Positions 33,821 to 44,683 of a stretch of 64,000 bases of DNA are shown here, one piece after another. The position numbers and the translations under genes were made by a program. The notes beneath the pieces are model-generated. The model was given only the letters and a program-made list of their open reading frames with translations, searched no databases and was not told the DNA's origin. The stretch is from Trichostrongylus colubriformis (Eukaryota; Nematoda; Chromadorea; Rhabditida; Trichostrongylidae), in assembly GCA_963978905.1 (NCBI GenBank), contig OZ022257.1, positions 38,884,203-38,948,202 on the forward strand. The letters are read 5' to 3'. Numbering within the stretch: the stretch's first letter is position 1; each line of letters opens with the position of its first letter.

Positions 33821-33965
33821 CTGTCTGATCGAGAAAATTTTCTTGCATTGGTTCGAAGAAATTGTCAAAACCCACCGAGTTGTGGCAGAAAAACTAAATG
33901 TGGAAGAGATCGACTTACTTTTCAAGCATCCAAGTGGTGGAATTTGCAGAAGAGGTTGGAACTAA
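33821..33965 (+). CDS. Candidate terminal exon with stop codon
   Basis: Good acceptor (TTTCACCACTCTTCCAG) before 33821, phase 2. Reads CLIEKIFLHWFEEIVKTHRV, then VAEKLNVEEIDLLFKHPSGG, then ICRRGWN and TAA at 33963-33965. A polyadenylation signal follows 33 bp later. The charged helical composition is that of a real protein, family unknown. Upstream candidates are at 32995, 33268 and 33501; a 15-nt segment at 33742-33756 flanked by AG and GT might be a micro-exon. Confidence 0.42.
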
Positions 33966-33997
33966 GTATTAAGCACATGATTGGTCAATTTTCCTAC

Positions 33998-34003
33998 AAT
34001 AAA
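33998..34003 (+). terminator. AATAAA polyadenylation signal
   Basis: AATAAA 33 bases after the TAA of the candidate terminal exon. Confidence 0.45.
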
Positions 34004-34062
34004 ATATAATGTTTTCATATCCAACTTCTCTCATCGTGGAACCTCGGCATAGTTCGTTATTC

Positions 34063-34935
34063 TTGTTTTATAATGCTTCTGCCACGAGGTTTTCAGGTGG
34101 AACGTTTATTTCGGCCAACGTTTCGACCTTTCGTCGTCTTCAAAGGCCTAATGGCTCAGGGCTTAAGAAATGCACACTATTCCACGAAACGCCTCATCCC
34201 CTCTAGCATTTCTGACATCGTGTCAAAACCACCCGCAAAAACCCAGATGCCTGACAAAACAGTGACCCTCGAAGTCTGGACATCATTGCGAGTAGTGTTG
34301 TCAGTGTGGCGGTGTCAAAACAGTGACCCTTGAAGACTGGACATACATAGGCGAAGCAGGGAGAATATTATAAGTGCGAATTAAAACAGCGCAGTAATGT
34401 GTTGACACCGTTAGGGAAACACCGACTTGAATGGCATAACGGCAGATTTTGATATCAAGTGCACGATATTGGCCCATGAGACAGAAATTTCCTCTAGAAA
34501 AGCGCTGGAAGCATTCTGAATTTTGGCTAGAAGTTCTAGAATGAACAATAGAAATTAGTGTGTGTCAATAACAAGTGACCTCATGCCATATATGCATCAT
34601 TGCGAGTTGCTGTGATAAGCAAATGTGCATGTCCTTACGAGGACAACAAGTAACATCCATTCGTTACTAATGTGCTAACCGAGTGTAACTTTGCTGCACT
34701 TTTGCGGTGGAATTCAAGGTGAGTCTAACTTTCAGACATCTGGGTTTTTGCGGGTGGTTTTGAAACGATGTCAGAAATGCTAGAGGGGATGAGGCGTTTG
34801 GTGGGATAGTGTGCATTTCTTAGGCCCTGAGCCATGTTTAGGCCTTTGAAGACGACGAAAAGTCGAAACGTTAGCCGAAATAAATGTTCCACCTGAAAAC
34901 CTCGTGGCAGAGGCTTAAAAAACAAGTATAATGTT
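34063..34935. mobile_element. Inverted pair of Penelope-like 3' tails
   Basis: Left arm (34072-34260) reads, on the minus strand, GAAGACGACGAAAGG, TCGAAACGTTGGCCGAAATA, CCACCTGAAAACCTCGTGGC. The right arm (34735-34920) holds the same sequence on the plus strand. About 470 bp separates them. Tails with GAAGACGA...TCGAAACGTTGGC followed by an AATAAA-like word are typical, in my reading, of Penelope-like or similar retroelements. No reverse transcriptase or GIY-YIG motif is present. Confidence 0.6.
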
Positions 34936-35448
34936 TTGATTAATTGCTGGTTTGCTCAGTTTGTCGACTAAACCAACCACTTCGCCAGCCTGAAAATCGG
35001 TCCCATTATGACCGACAAAGAAATTCAGCACAAAAACAATTCTTCCGAATGTCATATGACATGCTGCAGAAACTCATGATTTTGTAAGAAAAATTTTCGT
35101 TTGAAAAAAAACGAAACTACTCATGGAGTAACCCAATAAATATTGCTCGTTTCTGGCCGTTTCACCTTTCTTTTACTGCTATACAAAAGTTAATGCCTCG
35201 ATTTCCATGTTCCACAGTCGGTCAGATTTGCCGTTTTCGCTTTCCTCAGTAGCACTCCACAACGTACATGTCAAGACTGGCCAAGCGTGTTTCGGAGAGA
35301 AACCCAACTCCTCGCTTTGAGCTCGCGGACGGATTCGCGACAGCTATTTCTCCCTCATTATGGGGCCCATTCCCCTAATTAAATGCAACTCACCTCATTG
35401 AGCCAACCGATTTCAACTCCCAGCTGCTGATCAACGGAATTGGTACTA

Positions 35449-36125
35449 TTAGGTTGGCAACTAAGTAATTGCGGATTTTTAAATACTGCTTTTTCCCTCA
35501 AGACTGCTTTCCACAAAATTTCTTCTGTACATATATATGTAGTACAAGTCCACACGCATCTATAAGTATTGTTGTCTTCCATCTCCCGGATAACCCTTTT
35601 CGGCAAAATAAAAATATCAAAAGTCACCTCATTTTCAATTCCAATCTTTTTCTTTGAATGGCGTTAGACAGGGAAAGGGAAAGGTGATAATCCGATGGAG
35701 AAAGATCAGAACTGTATAAGGCAGCAATTTTTATCCAAGCTCGAGAATTTTTTGAAAAAAAATTTAAAATTTTTTTACCACTATTGGAAAAAATGACTCG
35801 CCAAAAAATTCTCGAGCTTGGATAAAAATTGCTGCCCCATCTACCTTATAGCCCTGATCCTGCTCCATCGGATTATCACCTTTTCCTTTCCCTGTCTAAC
35901 GACATTCAAAGAAAAATCTTTTTATAATATTTGTATTGAAAATGAGGTTGACCGTTGACATGTTTAATTTGCCGAAAAGGGTTATCCGGGAGATGGAAGA
36001 CAATAATACCTATAGATGCGTGTGGAATTATACTACATGAGTATGTACAGAAGAGATTGCTGGAAAGCAGTTTGGAGGGAAAAAGCAGTATTTAAAAATC
36101 CGCAATTACTTAGTTGCCAACCTAA
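35449..36125. mobile_element. Palindromic mariner: two head-to-head transposase C-termini with TIRs and TA duplication
   Basis: TA (35447-35448), then TTAGGTTGGCAACTAAGTAA at the left; the exact inverse ending at 36125, then TA (36126-36127). The two halves are near reverse complements over roughly 320 bp each. The right half encodes on the plus strand KILELG, PYSPDPAPSDYHLFLSLS and NDIQRK; the left half encodes on the minus strand DLSPSDYHLSLSLSNAIQRK. This is the mariner region with the third catalytic Asp. Neither half has an N-terminal domain, so it cannot make transposase but could be moved by one that recognises the ends. Confidence 0.9.
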
Positions 36126-36160
36126 TAAATCCTTTGCAAATACGTAGCACAGAACCACAT

Positions 36161-36600
36161 CCTCAAAGGAATGGTTCACGAAAAAATGAGTTTTTTTGCT
36201 ACCCATATGTTTATGTTGTATATGCCTAATAAGGGCCGCATGCAATGTTCCACGCGAAAAAGTGAGAATTCGGCGGAGTCACTGCTCCCCAAATTCTCGG
36301 CCGAGTGGGCGGAGCCTCCGAGTGAGGGCCCCGTCCTGCCATCCGACGCGGTTGGAAATGTAGAGTGGTACTGTTTACGTAACTTCCTGTTCCTACAATG
36401 CATCTCCGATCGCGGCAAACGACGGGATGGGCACTTGCTTGGAGGCCCCGCCCATCGGGCCGAGAATTTGGGGAGCTTTATCTGAGACGAATTCTCACTT
36501 TTCCGCGTGAGACTTTGCATGCGGCCTTTATTAGACAAATACAACATCAGTATATGGGTAACAGAAAATCTCATTTTTCTGTGGACGATTCCTTTGAAGG
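36161..36600. mobile_element. Palindromic MITE (ATGAGTTTTTTTGCTACCCA arms), copy 1
   Basis: Left CCTCAAAGGAATGGTTCACG and AAAAAATGAG, right CTCATTTTTCTGTGGACGAT and TCCTTTGAAGG. Arms of about 110 bp (GCATGCAATGTTCC against AAACTTTGCATGC). The core has CCCCGTCCTGCCATCCGAC against CGACGGGATGGGC. Further copies lie at 45128-45490 and 52930-53200. Confidence 0.85.
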
Positions 36601-37090
36601 CACACCTCGCGATAAATTGTGAGAATTATCGCGCGTATTACTGGTCGTAAAGGCCCTGCTTTACCCACCAGTGAAGAAAAATAATTCAATCTCCTCACAA
36701 CCACCAAAAATAAAGCACCCTGTATTCAGTCCTCGTACGAGTATTAGAGATTAGAAAAGGGTTTTTCCCCGAGATATCGCGCAAAATGCTGCGATATCAC
36801 CTGTTCTTCCCTGTTTAAGCTGCCTTCACTATTGAAATCGATGCCTTATCTTGTCTTATCGCAAGTTTCCTCTCCACGTAAGAGCCACGTTGGAAATTTG
36901 TTCGTCTAAGGCCGGGTGTGATTCGGCTCGATGGGCTCAACTCGGCTCGGGTAGAGCGCGCCTATTGCCGCGAGGATGCACGATCAAGCCGCAACAAGGG
37001 TGCAGCCTGAGCACCTATCTAAGGACCTACTTGCCTAAAGAAAGTAAGCCAGTAAGCCACCAATGTGATTATCGCGTGGTGTGCCTTCAA
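36594..37090. mobile_element. MITE with AAGGCACACC(A/T)CGCG ends, copy 2
   Basis: Left TTTGAAGGCACACCTCGCGA, right TTATCGCGTGGTGTGCCTTC. Same order of inner blocks as 30326-30784. Its left end overlaps the right end of the preceding palindromic MITE at a CCTTTGAAGG sequence. Confidence 0.9.
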
Positions 37091-37094
37091 GCGG

Positions 37095-38155
37095 GTTGCT
37101 TCCCTTCGCTCCCGTTTGACGACACGCTTACCCGTTCGTTTCATCGTTCTTTTGGCTTTTTTGCTGCGGTTTTCGTGAGCTACGTGACACTTATGGCTAC
37201 TTCAATAAAATACATTGAGTCCATGCACAGGTGCACTCAAATCACGCCCGGCTCATTTCGGTGTCTTCGTTTTCTTAGTACTCCGGTAAGGTTTTCTTTC
37301 ATTGTCACAGCTGTGGGCGTCTCCTGTCCATCTGAGTTTTCGCTCTGCTTTATCCATACAACGATAACTGACAATCACATGTAATTATAACTGACAAGCT
37401 CGCTCTCCCCTTCCAACAGGATCAAACAGCATCGACATTCATGCGAGTGGGATCTATGTCAAGCGAAGCTGTGAACACCCGTAGATCCTTCCCGGAAACA
37501 GTTTTCCAATCTGATTTGTCCACATCTACGACCCCGACGGGATGAGTCAATTGTTTGCATTGCGCTTCCTCTGCCACTGCTGAATTCTCAACAAATATCC
37601 TTTTTCGCTACAACCTTTTCCTTCTTTGTCTTCTGTTCTTTTTGCCAGTTAAATGGCGCCTTTCTGAACGGGATCGAAAAGTTTTATCATTGCGTAGTTA
37701 GCTGAAACACATTTTTAGTAGGTCAATCGATTGAGTGGTATCGACGCGCCACATACCATATAAGGAACGAGCAGGTGTTGATCAGCTATGGGGGCGTGCG
37801 TGTCTTTGGGCCCCGGCAAATTAGAAAATATAAACACTTCAAAGATTTCCTGTGCGATTATTACAAGGGTTGAAGCGAAACATTTCTTGATATGTCGCGA
37901 CTTCGTAATCCACTGCCAAAGGAATTACGCTATGTTCTGAATTCTTCCGACAGCGCGCCATCATAAACATAGTAATACCAGCGCTTCGATTCAAGTTCCC
38001 ACTTGGCTCCACCCACGATCCCAAAGTGTCCTCATGGTGAGATTCTCGAAAGGTTGCTTCTCTTAAAACTCCCTATTTTTGCGTAGCACTTTGCATATGT
38101 TATCGAGTACCTCCTTGAGTATGCTAATACTGTCATAAAAAGAAGAATAAAATTT
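37095..38155. other. Gene-poor stretch
   Basis: A long open frame (36851-37384) begins inside the MITE and is not supported as a gene. Nothing else recognised. Confidence 0.4.
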
Positions 38156-38159
38156 GTTG

Positions 38160-38425
38160 CGTCGATCCCTTCCTGGAATGCGCCGCACATTCTAGTTCCA
38201 CTCAGTCGTGGTTGATGGCGAATGTGATTTGGCCTATACAATGACTTGTGGGGGTCAGCCGATGTACAAGTCAGTACTTTTATCCACCCAGACAAGTATG
38301 GTACCAATTCACCGTCCGCAGAGGGATGGAAGGCTTGGTTGGTCTGGACGAGAGTTGATGCGGGAATCGATCCCCGCACCATGAGAGTTGGGTGTGCGCT
38401 ACCTGTCACTATACTACTACCTCCA
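38160..38425 (-). mobile_element. SINE-like repeat with tRNA-related head
   Basis: On the minus strand: TAGTATAGTGACAGGTAGCG (A-box-like), then GGTGCGGGGATCGATTCCCG (B-box-like), then a unique body with ACTTGTCTGGGTGGATAAAA and a tail. The spacing of the two boxes fits a tRNA-derived pol III promoter. Related copies are at 27110-27345 and 38488-38648. Confidence 0.6.
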
Positions 38426-38487
38426 CCTAATACGCTTTAATACTGTGATACAAAGGAATTAATCATACATACGTACTACGTTCACTT

Positions 38488-38648
38488 CAGGGGCAGAGGG
38501 CTAGTCAACATACAAGCCGCCAATTTTGCCCTCCATTCAGGCCTAACATGTATCAATCACCGATGCTGGGGAGATCTGTGTCCTGTTGAAATCGATCTCC
38601 TGACCATGTAGGTGGTTGTGGCGCATTTGCCACTACTCCATACCTGCT
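38488..38648 (-). mobile_element. SINE-like repeat, shorter copy beside the previous one
   Basis: Minus strand: GGAGTAGTGGCAAATGCGCC (A-box-like), then GGAGATCGATTTCAAC (B-box-like), then a body with GGCTTGTATGTTGACTAGCC like the first copy. Same orientation as 38160-38425. Confidence 0.5.
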
Positions 38649-38654
38649 ACTTCA

Positions 38655-39845
38655 TACTTGATATGTTCAGTAGCAACTCGGGTGTTTGAAAAGATTTTGC
38701 CACACATTTTTTGTTCGCATTTTAGTGACGTGGTCGAACACAGGTTCCCGGTTGCTGGTCGTTGTTTATTGGAATTTCTTATTTAAATAGTTCCACCAGC
38801 TGTTTTCCAGGTTGTCGGTCTAGGTCACATCGAAGTAAACAAAGGAGCTCAGCACAAACTGGAAACCTGTTGACCGCTAGAGGAAGCTTAGCGTAATTGA
38901 TTAGGATTCCATACGGGTTATAGGTGAGTTTTTCGATTGATTGAATCTTACTAATTGCATGACTGCTTCACTGAAAAGTGTTGTTTGTGAATGAAAAGCC
39001 AAAACTGCAATTACTGATGACATCCTTGACACTATGCGGTCGCCATCTCAACAATGTTGGCATATTTCGGATTTCTTTTGTGTAAGGTGACAGCGGGGCT
39101 CGATTTCTCTCGAAAGAATTGATTTCCCCTGTTGCTATCCCCTTGAGAGGACTTCTTTGCTGATGTTCCTCACCTTCAGTCCTTATTTGTTTCCTTCATA
39201 TGCTTCAGAAACATTCGGAAGATCATGTCAACAAATTAACGTTCGAATCGTATCTCTGCCCGCACGATCAATGTGAACTTCAAATTTGTTTGCACATACT
39301 CTGAAGGTCAACGTGAAAGCAGTTTTCCTTCGAGTCGTCTTCTTCCACTCAGCACTTTTTCTATTGAGTGTTTTTTACAATGACTACATCATTTGTTAAC
39401 AAAACATCGTCCCCTTAAGATTTCTCAATAACAACAGAAATATGAATTCCTTTGAAATGAAATTCGGAATCTATTCCTTTCATTGAGAAGCCTTTTTATT
39501 ACAATCAACATAATGCGTTATTAACGGTGAATATTTCCCTCTTTAATTAAATCTACTGATGAGCTCTCTAAGGATTATGCCCGTGAAGAGGAATCAGGTA
39601 AACCATCTCACAACAGTGGAAAGGAACCCTTTCTGGCATAGACTCTAAATGAGTTTTTGGTCAGTGGAATCATACAGGATCGAATGCTATTACCTTCTTC
39701 TATACCAGCATCGTCTTCGCAGTCAGATTTTTGGTCACATCTTGAGTTACCACAACCAATCGCAGGCCTCTTCTGCCACTACCAAACCGTCGGATAGTGG
39801 GAGGAGCATGCCATTCCGTCACATTCCACACAGCTTCGTTCACAT
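38655..39845. other. Gene-free stretch
   Basis: No supported feature. Confidence 0.4.
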
Positions 39846-39849
39846 TATA

Positions 39850-40286
39850 CTGGGTGGCGAATGTGCGTGACATTCCCCTCCGTTTTGATTACTGTAAAAT
39901 GCATTTGTCCATACTTTCTCTTCTTGAGAGTATTCACTTGTTTCTTTTTATTGGTTCGTAAAAAAATGCATGACGAAGACCTGAACGCGATTGAACAGCA
40001 AGAGTGGGACTAAAAACTCAACAATTTCTTGTTGAGTTCTTTATCCCACTCTTTGCTAACTTTTAATTTCAAAAAATAGCAGAACCATCCGGACGATAAC
40101 TACATGCGGCGCACCATCGATATCATGAAGAAGCGAATTTAAGCTGATGGTGGACGCTTCGAAAGTTTTTGTAATCATAGGATGTTATCGCCTTTTGTTT
40201 TATAAAAATAAGTTTCTGTAAGAATTCGTTAACAAAAAATAAAGCTTGAACTCTTTATATGGCGCACGTATTTATTCGCCACCCAA
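39850..40286 (+). mobile_element. Mariner remnant with TA duplication and an internal hairpin
   Basis: TA (39848-39849), CTGGGTGGCGAATGTGCGTG at the left; TATTCGCCACCCAA then TA (40287-40288) at the right. Near 40103-40160 the plus strand reads MRRTIDIMKKRI, a stop, then ADGGRFES, which resembles the extreme C-terminus of a mariner-type transposase. A 55-bp hairpin lies inside. Confidence 0.68.
39999..40053. repeat. 55-bp near-perfect hairpin
   Basis: AAGAGTGGGACTAAAAACTC... pairs with ...GAGTTCTTTATCCCACTCTT around a TTTC loop, with one or two mismatches. Confidence 0.9.
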
Positions 40287-40363
40287 TACTTCTTTATGTC
40301 TGTGCGCATTGCGAATGCATATTTTCATTATGAGCGCGGTGGTCGCTAAAGCATTCTGTATTA

Positions 40364-40576
40364 CTGGGTTGGTGCATAATTAATGCGGCTTTTTTTTTGA
40401 ACGCTTCTATTCAGCCAAAACACTGATAAAATTTAGCAAAAACGTGCCAAATGATTGTTTGGGAGCGTCTTCACCATGTAATCAGAGACTGCTTCCCATT
40501 TGGTAGTCGCCAAAACGTCAATTTTTAATACAAAGAATGCAGCATTAAGAAGCCGCATCATTATGCACCAACCTAA
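40364..40576. mobile_element. 213-bp mariner-type MITE with TA duplication
   Basis: TA (40362-40363), CTGGGTTGGTGCATAATTAA then TGCGGC at the left; GCCGCATCATTATGCACCAA then CCTAA, TA (40577-40578) at the right. The TTAGGTTGGTGCA terminal wording is typical of mariners. Confidence 0.88.
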
Positions 40577-40584
40577 TAATCATT

Positions 40585-41640
40585 ACTCCTCATGCATAGG
40601 TCTTCGATAGTTCTAGTGCCCTAGAAAGAACATATAGATAAAGTAAGTAGGTGCTTTCAAGCGCTCTATGAAGCCCATCTTCATGGAACCCAAAGGTTGC
40701 TGGCATCTACCTTAAAGCCTTGCATCTTCTTGCTATTCCGTCTAGTGCATTATTCAAAGCGACATGAACGTGCGTGTTCGAGAGAAAACTTGCGAAATTG
40801 AAAAACGTAGTGGGTTGATTTGAAAATCGACGAACCCTCATGATCTTCGATGGAGCGGTTTTCAAATTTGGCTTTCCAGATAGTTTGTTTTGTGAAATCT
40901 AATTCTGGAATATGACATTATACTGTTTGTAATTCTCTTTTGTAAGTTCCTCCGTATAATCTTTCCATATCTTATCATCATGTGTATTAGTCACAATATA
41001 AAGCAAATCGGAGTATGATAAAGAGATTTTCGTGCTTTTTCGATGAATTAGAGACATTGGAGAACACACCCACAGTCAGAGCAATGTTCGTGATTTTTGT
41101 CAGTAAGAAAATATGGGCTTAAACTTGGTTATATTTTTCAAGTGTTGGGAACAACGGCTGGTGCTCATTTGTGTCTGTAATGCTCCAAATTATCTATTAA
41201 CGTATCAACTGTTCCTCGTAGCAAACTATGGGCCGAAATGCGCCTCGTTTTCGAGCTGTTTTCTTCTGTTACTTATTTAATGGGAGAATATTGTCGATCG
41301 TGTGGATTGATCTTGATTTCTGAATTTGTGGTCATGAAGCCGTGCTTACATTCTTTTTTTTTTTGGTGGAACCGCCACAATTCGTGTATCTTGAATGTGC
41401 ACGCAGCTTTAACATATGTTGAGAGCTAAACTCAAAAATTTTAATCTCAGTGATTGCCATATTTGCAAAAAAATAATCAAAGAAAAGCGCAGCAGCAGTG
41501 GGGGAGTCGTTCGCTCATCGTTGACGTCGACGTGCGTTTTTTAGGAACATCTCTAGAGAGCAAAGCTTACAGTGGTAAAAAACGTCCTCAATTATCGAAC
41601 GAGTGTGATAACTCAGTTTTCGCACAACGCATAACAGTGC
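40585..41640. other. Gene-free stretch before the proline-rich gene
   Basis: No recognised repeat. Upstream exons of the next gene could lie here but I could not fix any. Confidence 0.35.
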
Positions 41641-41698
41641 TACGACTAACTGCTTTCAGGATGATCGTTGCTGTCTGAAACTATTCGACGGCTGTTCA

Positions 41699-41766
41699 AT
41701 GGCTATTCGCGAACCGGACACGAGTCCCCAACCGGGAGGCAGCCGCGTACGGGCTCTTGCGCAAAG
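41699..41766 (+). CDS. Exon 1 (first visible) of a proline/serine-rich multi-exon gene
   Basis: This is the first of ten exons (41699-63361) that join in one open frame of about 328 codons, still open at the end. It reads MAIREPDTSPQPGGSRVRAL then AQ and splits an Arg codon (AG/GTTTGT, phase 2), giving RVRALAQRFE across the join to 52154. The encoded protein is basic and Ser-rich at first, then Pro-rich with SH3/EVH1-type ligands, then acidic with tyrosines; this suits a cytoplasmic signalling or cytoskeletal scaffold, for example the N-terminal part of a Rho exchange factor, but no catalytic domain is visible and I do not assign a family. The ATG could be internal: a good acceptor (CTAACTGCTTTCAG) ends at 41659 and the 13 codons between are open, so this may be an internal exon or a spliced-leader acceptor site. 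Confidence 0.55.
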
Positions 41767-43100
41767 GTTTGTCTCTAAACCTCAATCTCTCATTTGCACT
41801 CGGCCAGATGGGCACTTCGCCAAACATTACCCGAGTGTTACCGAGACCCACTATCGCCTCCTCTTTTTCTTTCGGGTATTGCTACTCTACTCTTTACCTG
41901 TGTTTTTAAGCTTTTGCTGACCTCTTTGTATCGCCATAGTTTTTCGCATCTAGAAATGCATTTTCAGGCGATGATAATGGGTTTTACAATTATTTTTGTG
42001 TGCTATGAGATTTTCACTTCATTTTTCAATTTGTTCGGATCTCTGTGCAAAGCTAACATCCCTATCCGTGATGAGAAGCTTTTATAGTGAGCAAAAAGCG
42101 AATTTTTTTTGTGACTGCGCTATTCAAAGGAAAAGACCCAATACAAATATCATAGCTTTTGGAAGGCTTGGGCATCCTTAATCCAAATGTTAACTCCTGA
42201 CAGTTCTACTAAGGCTTACTGCATACAGACGACATTGCATCGCGTTTTCTTTCGTTATGACGTATGTCGCAGTATCAGCACAGGATAAGGATTTATTAAA
42301 ATTCAAACTCTTCCACGAAGCCACGAATACTGCCAAAAATCACCATAGGGACTGCACATTTCCGAACTCTTTCCAGAATTTGTTATGTTAGAGCATTCTC
42401 GATCACAATTTTGTCTTGCCATCGGTAGGTATGACTTGAATAGATATGCTTTCGACAATTCAAAGGTGACGCAGGCGACAACCTACATAATTCTGATTGC
42501 ATATTGTGTATACTGCTATGAATCACTCTGTATAAGTCAAGCGTGTATTTAAGTGCCCCACGATTCCGAAATAATTGATTTTCATCATTAACTCTTCGCC
42601 TTCACTTTCAAAGACAGGAATAGGAGTAATACGGGTAATGAAAACTCCTAGAGTGAGTCACCCAAATGAAAGCTAGGCGCAGGGTCGAGCCTGGTCAAAG
42701 AAAATTTCCCGAAAACTGGGATCCTCTAGAAAAGGGTTTCCGGTACGACCCTCACTGGAAGCTTCGTTGAAAATACGACATTCGTTTTCCCCTACCTCTG
42801 TCCTACGACTGCCCTACCAATCGACGTCTCCAAACTGCCGCCGGCCGTAGGGTTCCCTGTGTATACATAGTTGTGCAGAACATTGCTGTAGACAAAGTTA
42901 CTATTTTCGCTTTGCTAGATGGGCAAGCGGAATTGAGTAACCTTAATAAATAACTACTTGGGAAATGCGTCCATTTCCAAAAAAAACTTTGTCTCGCTTA
43001 CGATTTTGACATTTACTTTTTGGCACCAGAAAAGCTTCAATGGTTGACATCGTTATCAAAAATGAGACGTTGGGATGGGTAGCTCCTTTGTTATCTGACT

Positions 43101-43345
43101 ATGCGAATATTTCAAGGAACAATGGAACCTTCATCACGGACTTACAGCGCTACACTGCATTCGCTGGGCGAGCTGCTGCGAGGGCCGGGCAAGGTCCGCT
43201 GCTCGCTGTCTCGTCTTCTCCTCTCTGCATCCACTTCCTCTCACCTCGACTTTCGTATTCAACGATTTCCGCAACTAGCCAAAATTACACTTAACGGAGA
43301 CTTTGTATACCGAAATCTAGAACAGGTCGAAACCGTCAAGGAAAG
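43101..43345 (+). CDS. Exon-like open segment inside intron 1, unassigned
   Basis: Reads MRIFQGTMEPSSRTYSATLH, then SLGELLRGPGKVRCSLSRLL, then RIQRFPQLAKITLNGDFVYR and NLEQ, with possible donors at 43324 (CAG/GTCGAA) and 43347 (AAG/GTACGA). Composition is GC-richer and protein-like. Its phase does not fit between exons 1 and 2 of the surrounding gene, so it is a separate candidate, an alternative first exon, or chance. Confidence 0.27.
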
Positions 43346-43940
43346 GTACGAAAGATCGAGATGTCCATAATTTCTTAAATGATCAAGCAAATCTGGGACA
43401 CAATTCTGTATGACCTATGAACATCGATAGAACATCCGAAACCCGTCTTCTTACTTCAATTAATGAATGGTTGAGAACCTTAATAATTAGGGAACAATTT
43501 TTGCCTTGTCAATAGGTAAGTTCTTCGCAATTCTTTTTCAACAACTTATTGTCAGCATCCTTGGGGCAATTTCGTAATCACATTTTTCGCTAACATGTCT
43601 GTAAAATATCGTGAAGGATCGGTCTAAGTGGAAAGAGTTTGAGCAATCTAACACTAGAATCTCTTTTTGGAAAAAACATGCCCACGACTTCCCCTTACCA
43701 GGGAAGGGTTTCAGCTCACAGTTGGACTTTGAAATGATACCTGGGTGAATCGATGGGGTTAAACCACGCATTGATTACAACATTAACAACCAAAATGCCT
43801 TTCCGAAGCGAATCAGAAGAGGGTCAAAAATTGCCTGCCATGGCTCATTGACCGAGTACTTGGTTTGATGTGACCCATTGAATGGAGCCATCGTTCACCA
43901 CCACATACCAGCATTACCAATGCTCTTGCTCTAGAGGTGG

Positions 43941-44035
43941 TGTTTGAAGTGGCTCATCTAAGAAGGCTAGCACCGCTGCAGCGACGGCAACCGTCGCTGT
44001 AGCGGTGTGAGCCTTCTAGATGCGCCACTTCAAAC
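43941..44035. repeat. 95-bp near-perfect hairpin
   Basis: TGTTTGAAGTGGCTCATCTA...GCAGCGACGG faces CCGTCGCTGT...TCTAGATGCGCCACTTCAAA with a 3-nt tip (CAA) and few mismatches over about 45 bp. Ends are TGTTTGAAG and CTTCAAACA. Probably a tiny palindromic transposable element; if transcribed it would form a stable hairpin RNA. Confidence 0.93.
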
Positions 44036-44413
44036 AAAGTATCCCGCCGATTAGTCATTGAGATCAAAATTCCATTTCAACTCGCTAGGAGACACATTTT
44101 TGTATTTCTGGTTGCTCATGTCAAAATTGCAAAGGGAGTTGAAACCACTCCCTTCACTGTTTGGGATCGCAGAGGCACTGGAAAGCGCATTTGGTCTCTG
44201 GCGGTTAAATGTCAACCTCTCAGTGGTCTTGGGTAGCGCGCTCAGCGGTTAAAAAACCGGCTAGCAAGTGAAAAATCAAAAAAAAACCGCCCAAAAAGCT
44301 CAAACTCAAGATGTGCTCAGTGTGTCCACATCCGCTATTGTGTAGTCTATCTGCAAGAGGACAGACAAGAGAGATGCGTGTCATTTGGACAGAAAATTCG
44401 TGTAGCGGCACTC

Positions 44414-44683
44414 GACTTGTAACGAGATTGGTGCAACTTATCGTTAGGGGGTGGGGGCATATGCAGTGGGGTTCAAAGCAATGATGGTCTCCTAGGCCAC
44501 ATCTAGGGCGTAATAGCTTTGAGACGAGTCTAATGTAGCGTCTCTAGCTCGCACCCATCGCATCGCGTGACATAGCAGCCACGCGATTTTTATGTCTTCA
44601 GGGCACACACTCCCAAGAAAGCTCTATAAGGCCAGAGAGCAGAGAGAGGCAGCCGGCGTGTGACGAGATTGGTGCAACTTATG
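44414..44683. repeat. Direct repeat of GACGAGATTGGTGCAACTTA
   Basis: A segment of about 23 bp (ACGAGATTGGTGCAACTTAT) occurs at 44418 and again at 44662, same orientation, 240 bp apart. Confidence 0.85.

Noticed and set aside
36851..37384. 177-codon open frame
   Set aside because: It begins inside a MITE and ends in unique DNA; its composition follows the repeat, and a related frame in the other copy is interrupted.
43101..43345. An exon of the proline-rich gene between exons 1 and 2
   Set aside because: Its possible entry phases (0 or 1) do not match the phase 2 end of exon 1, while exon 2 joins directly.
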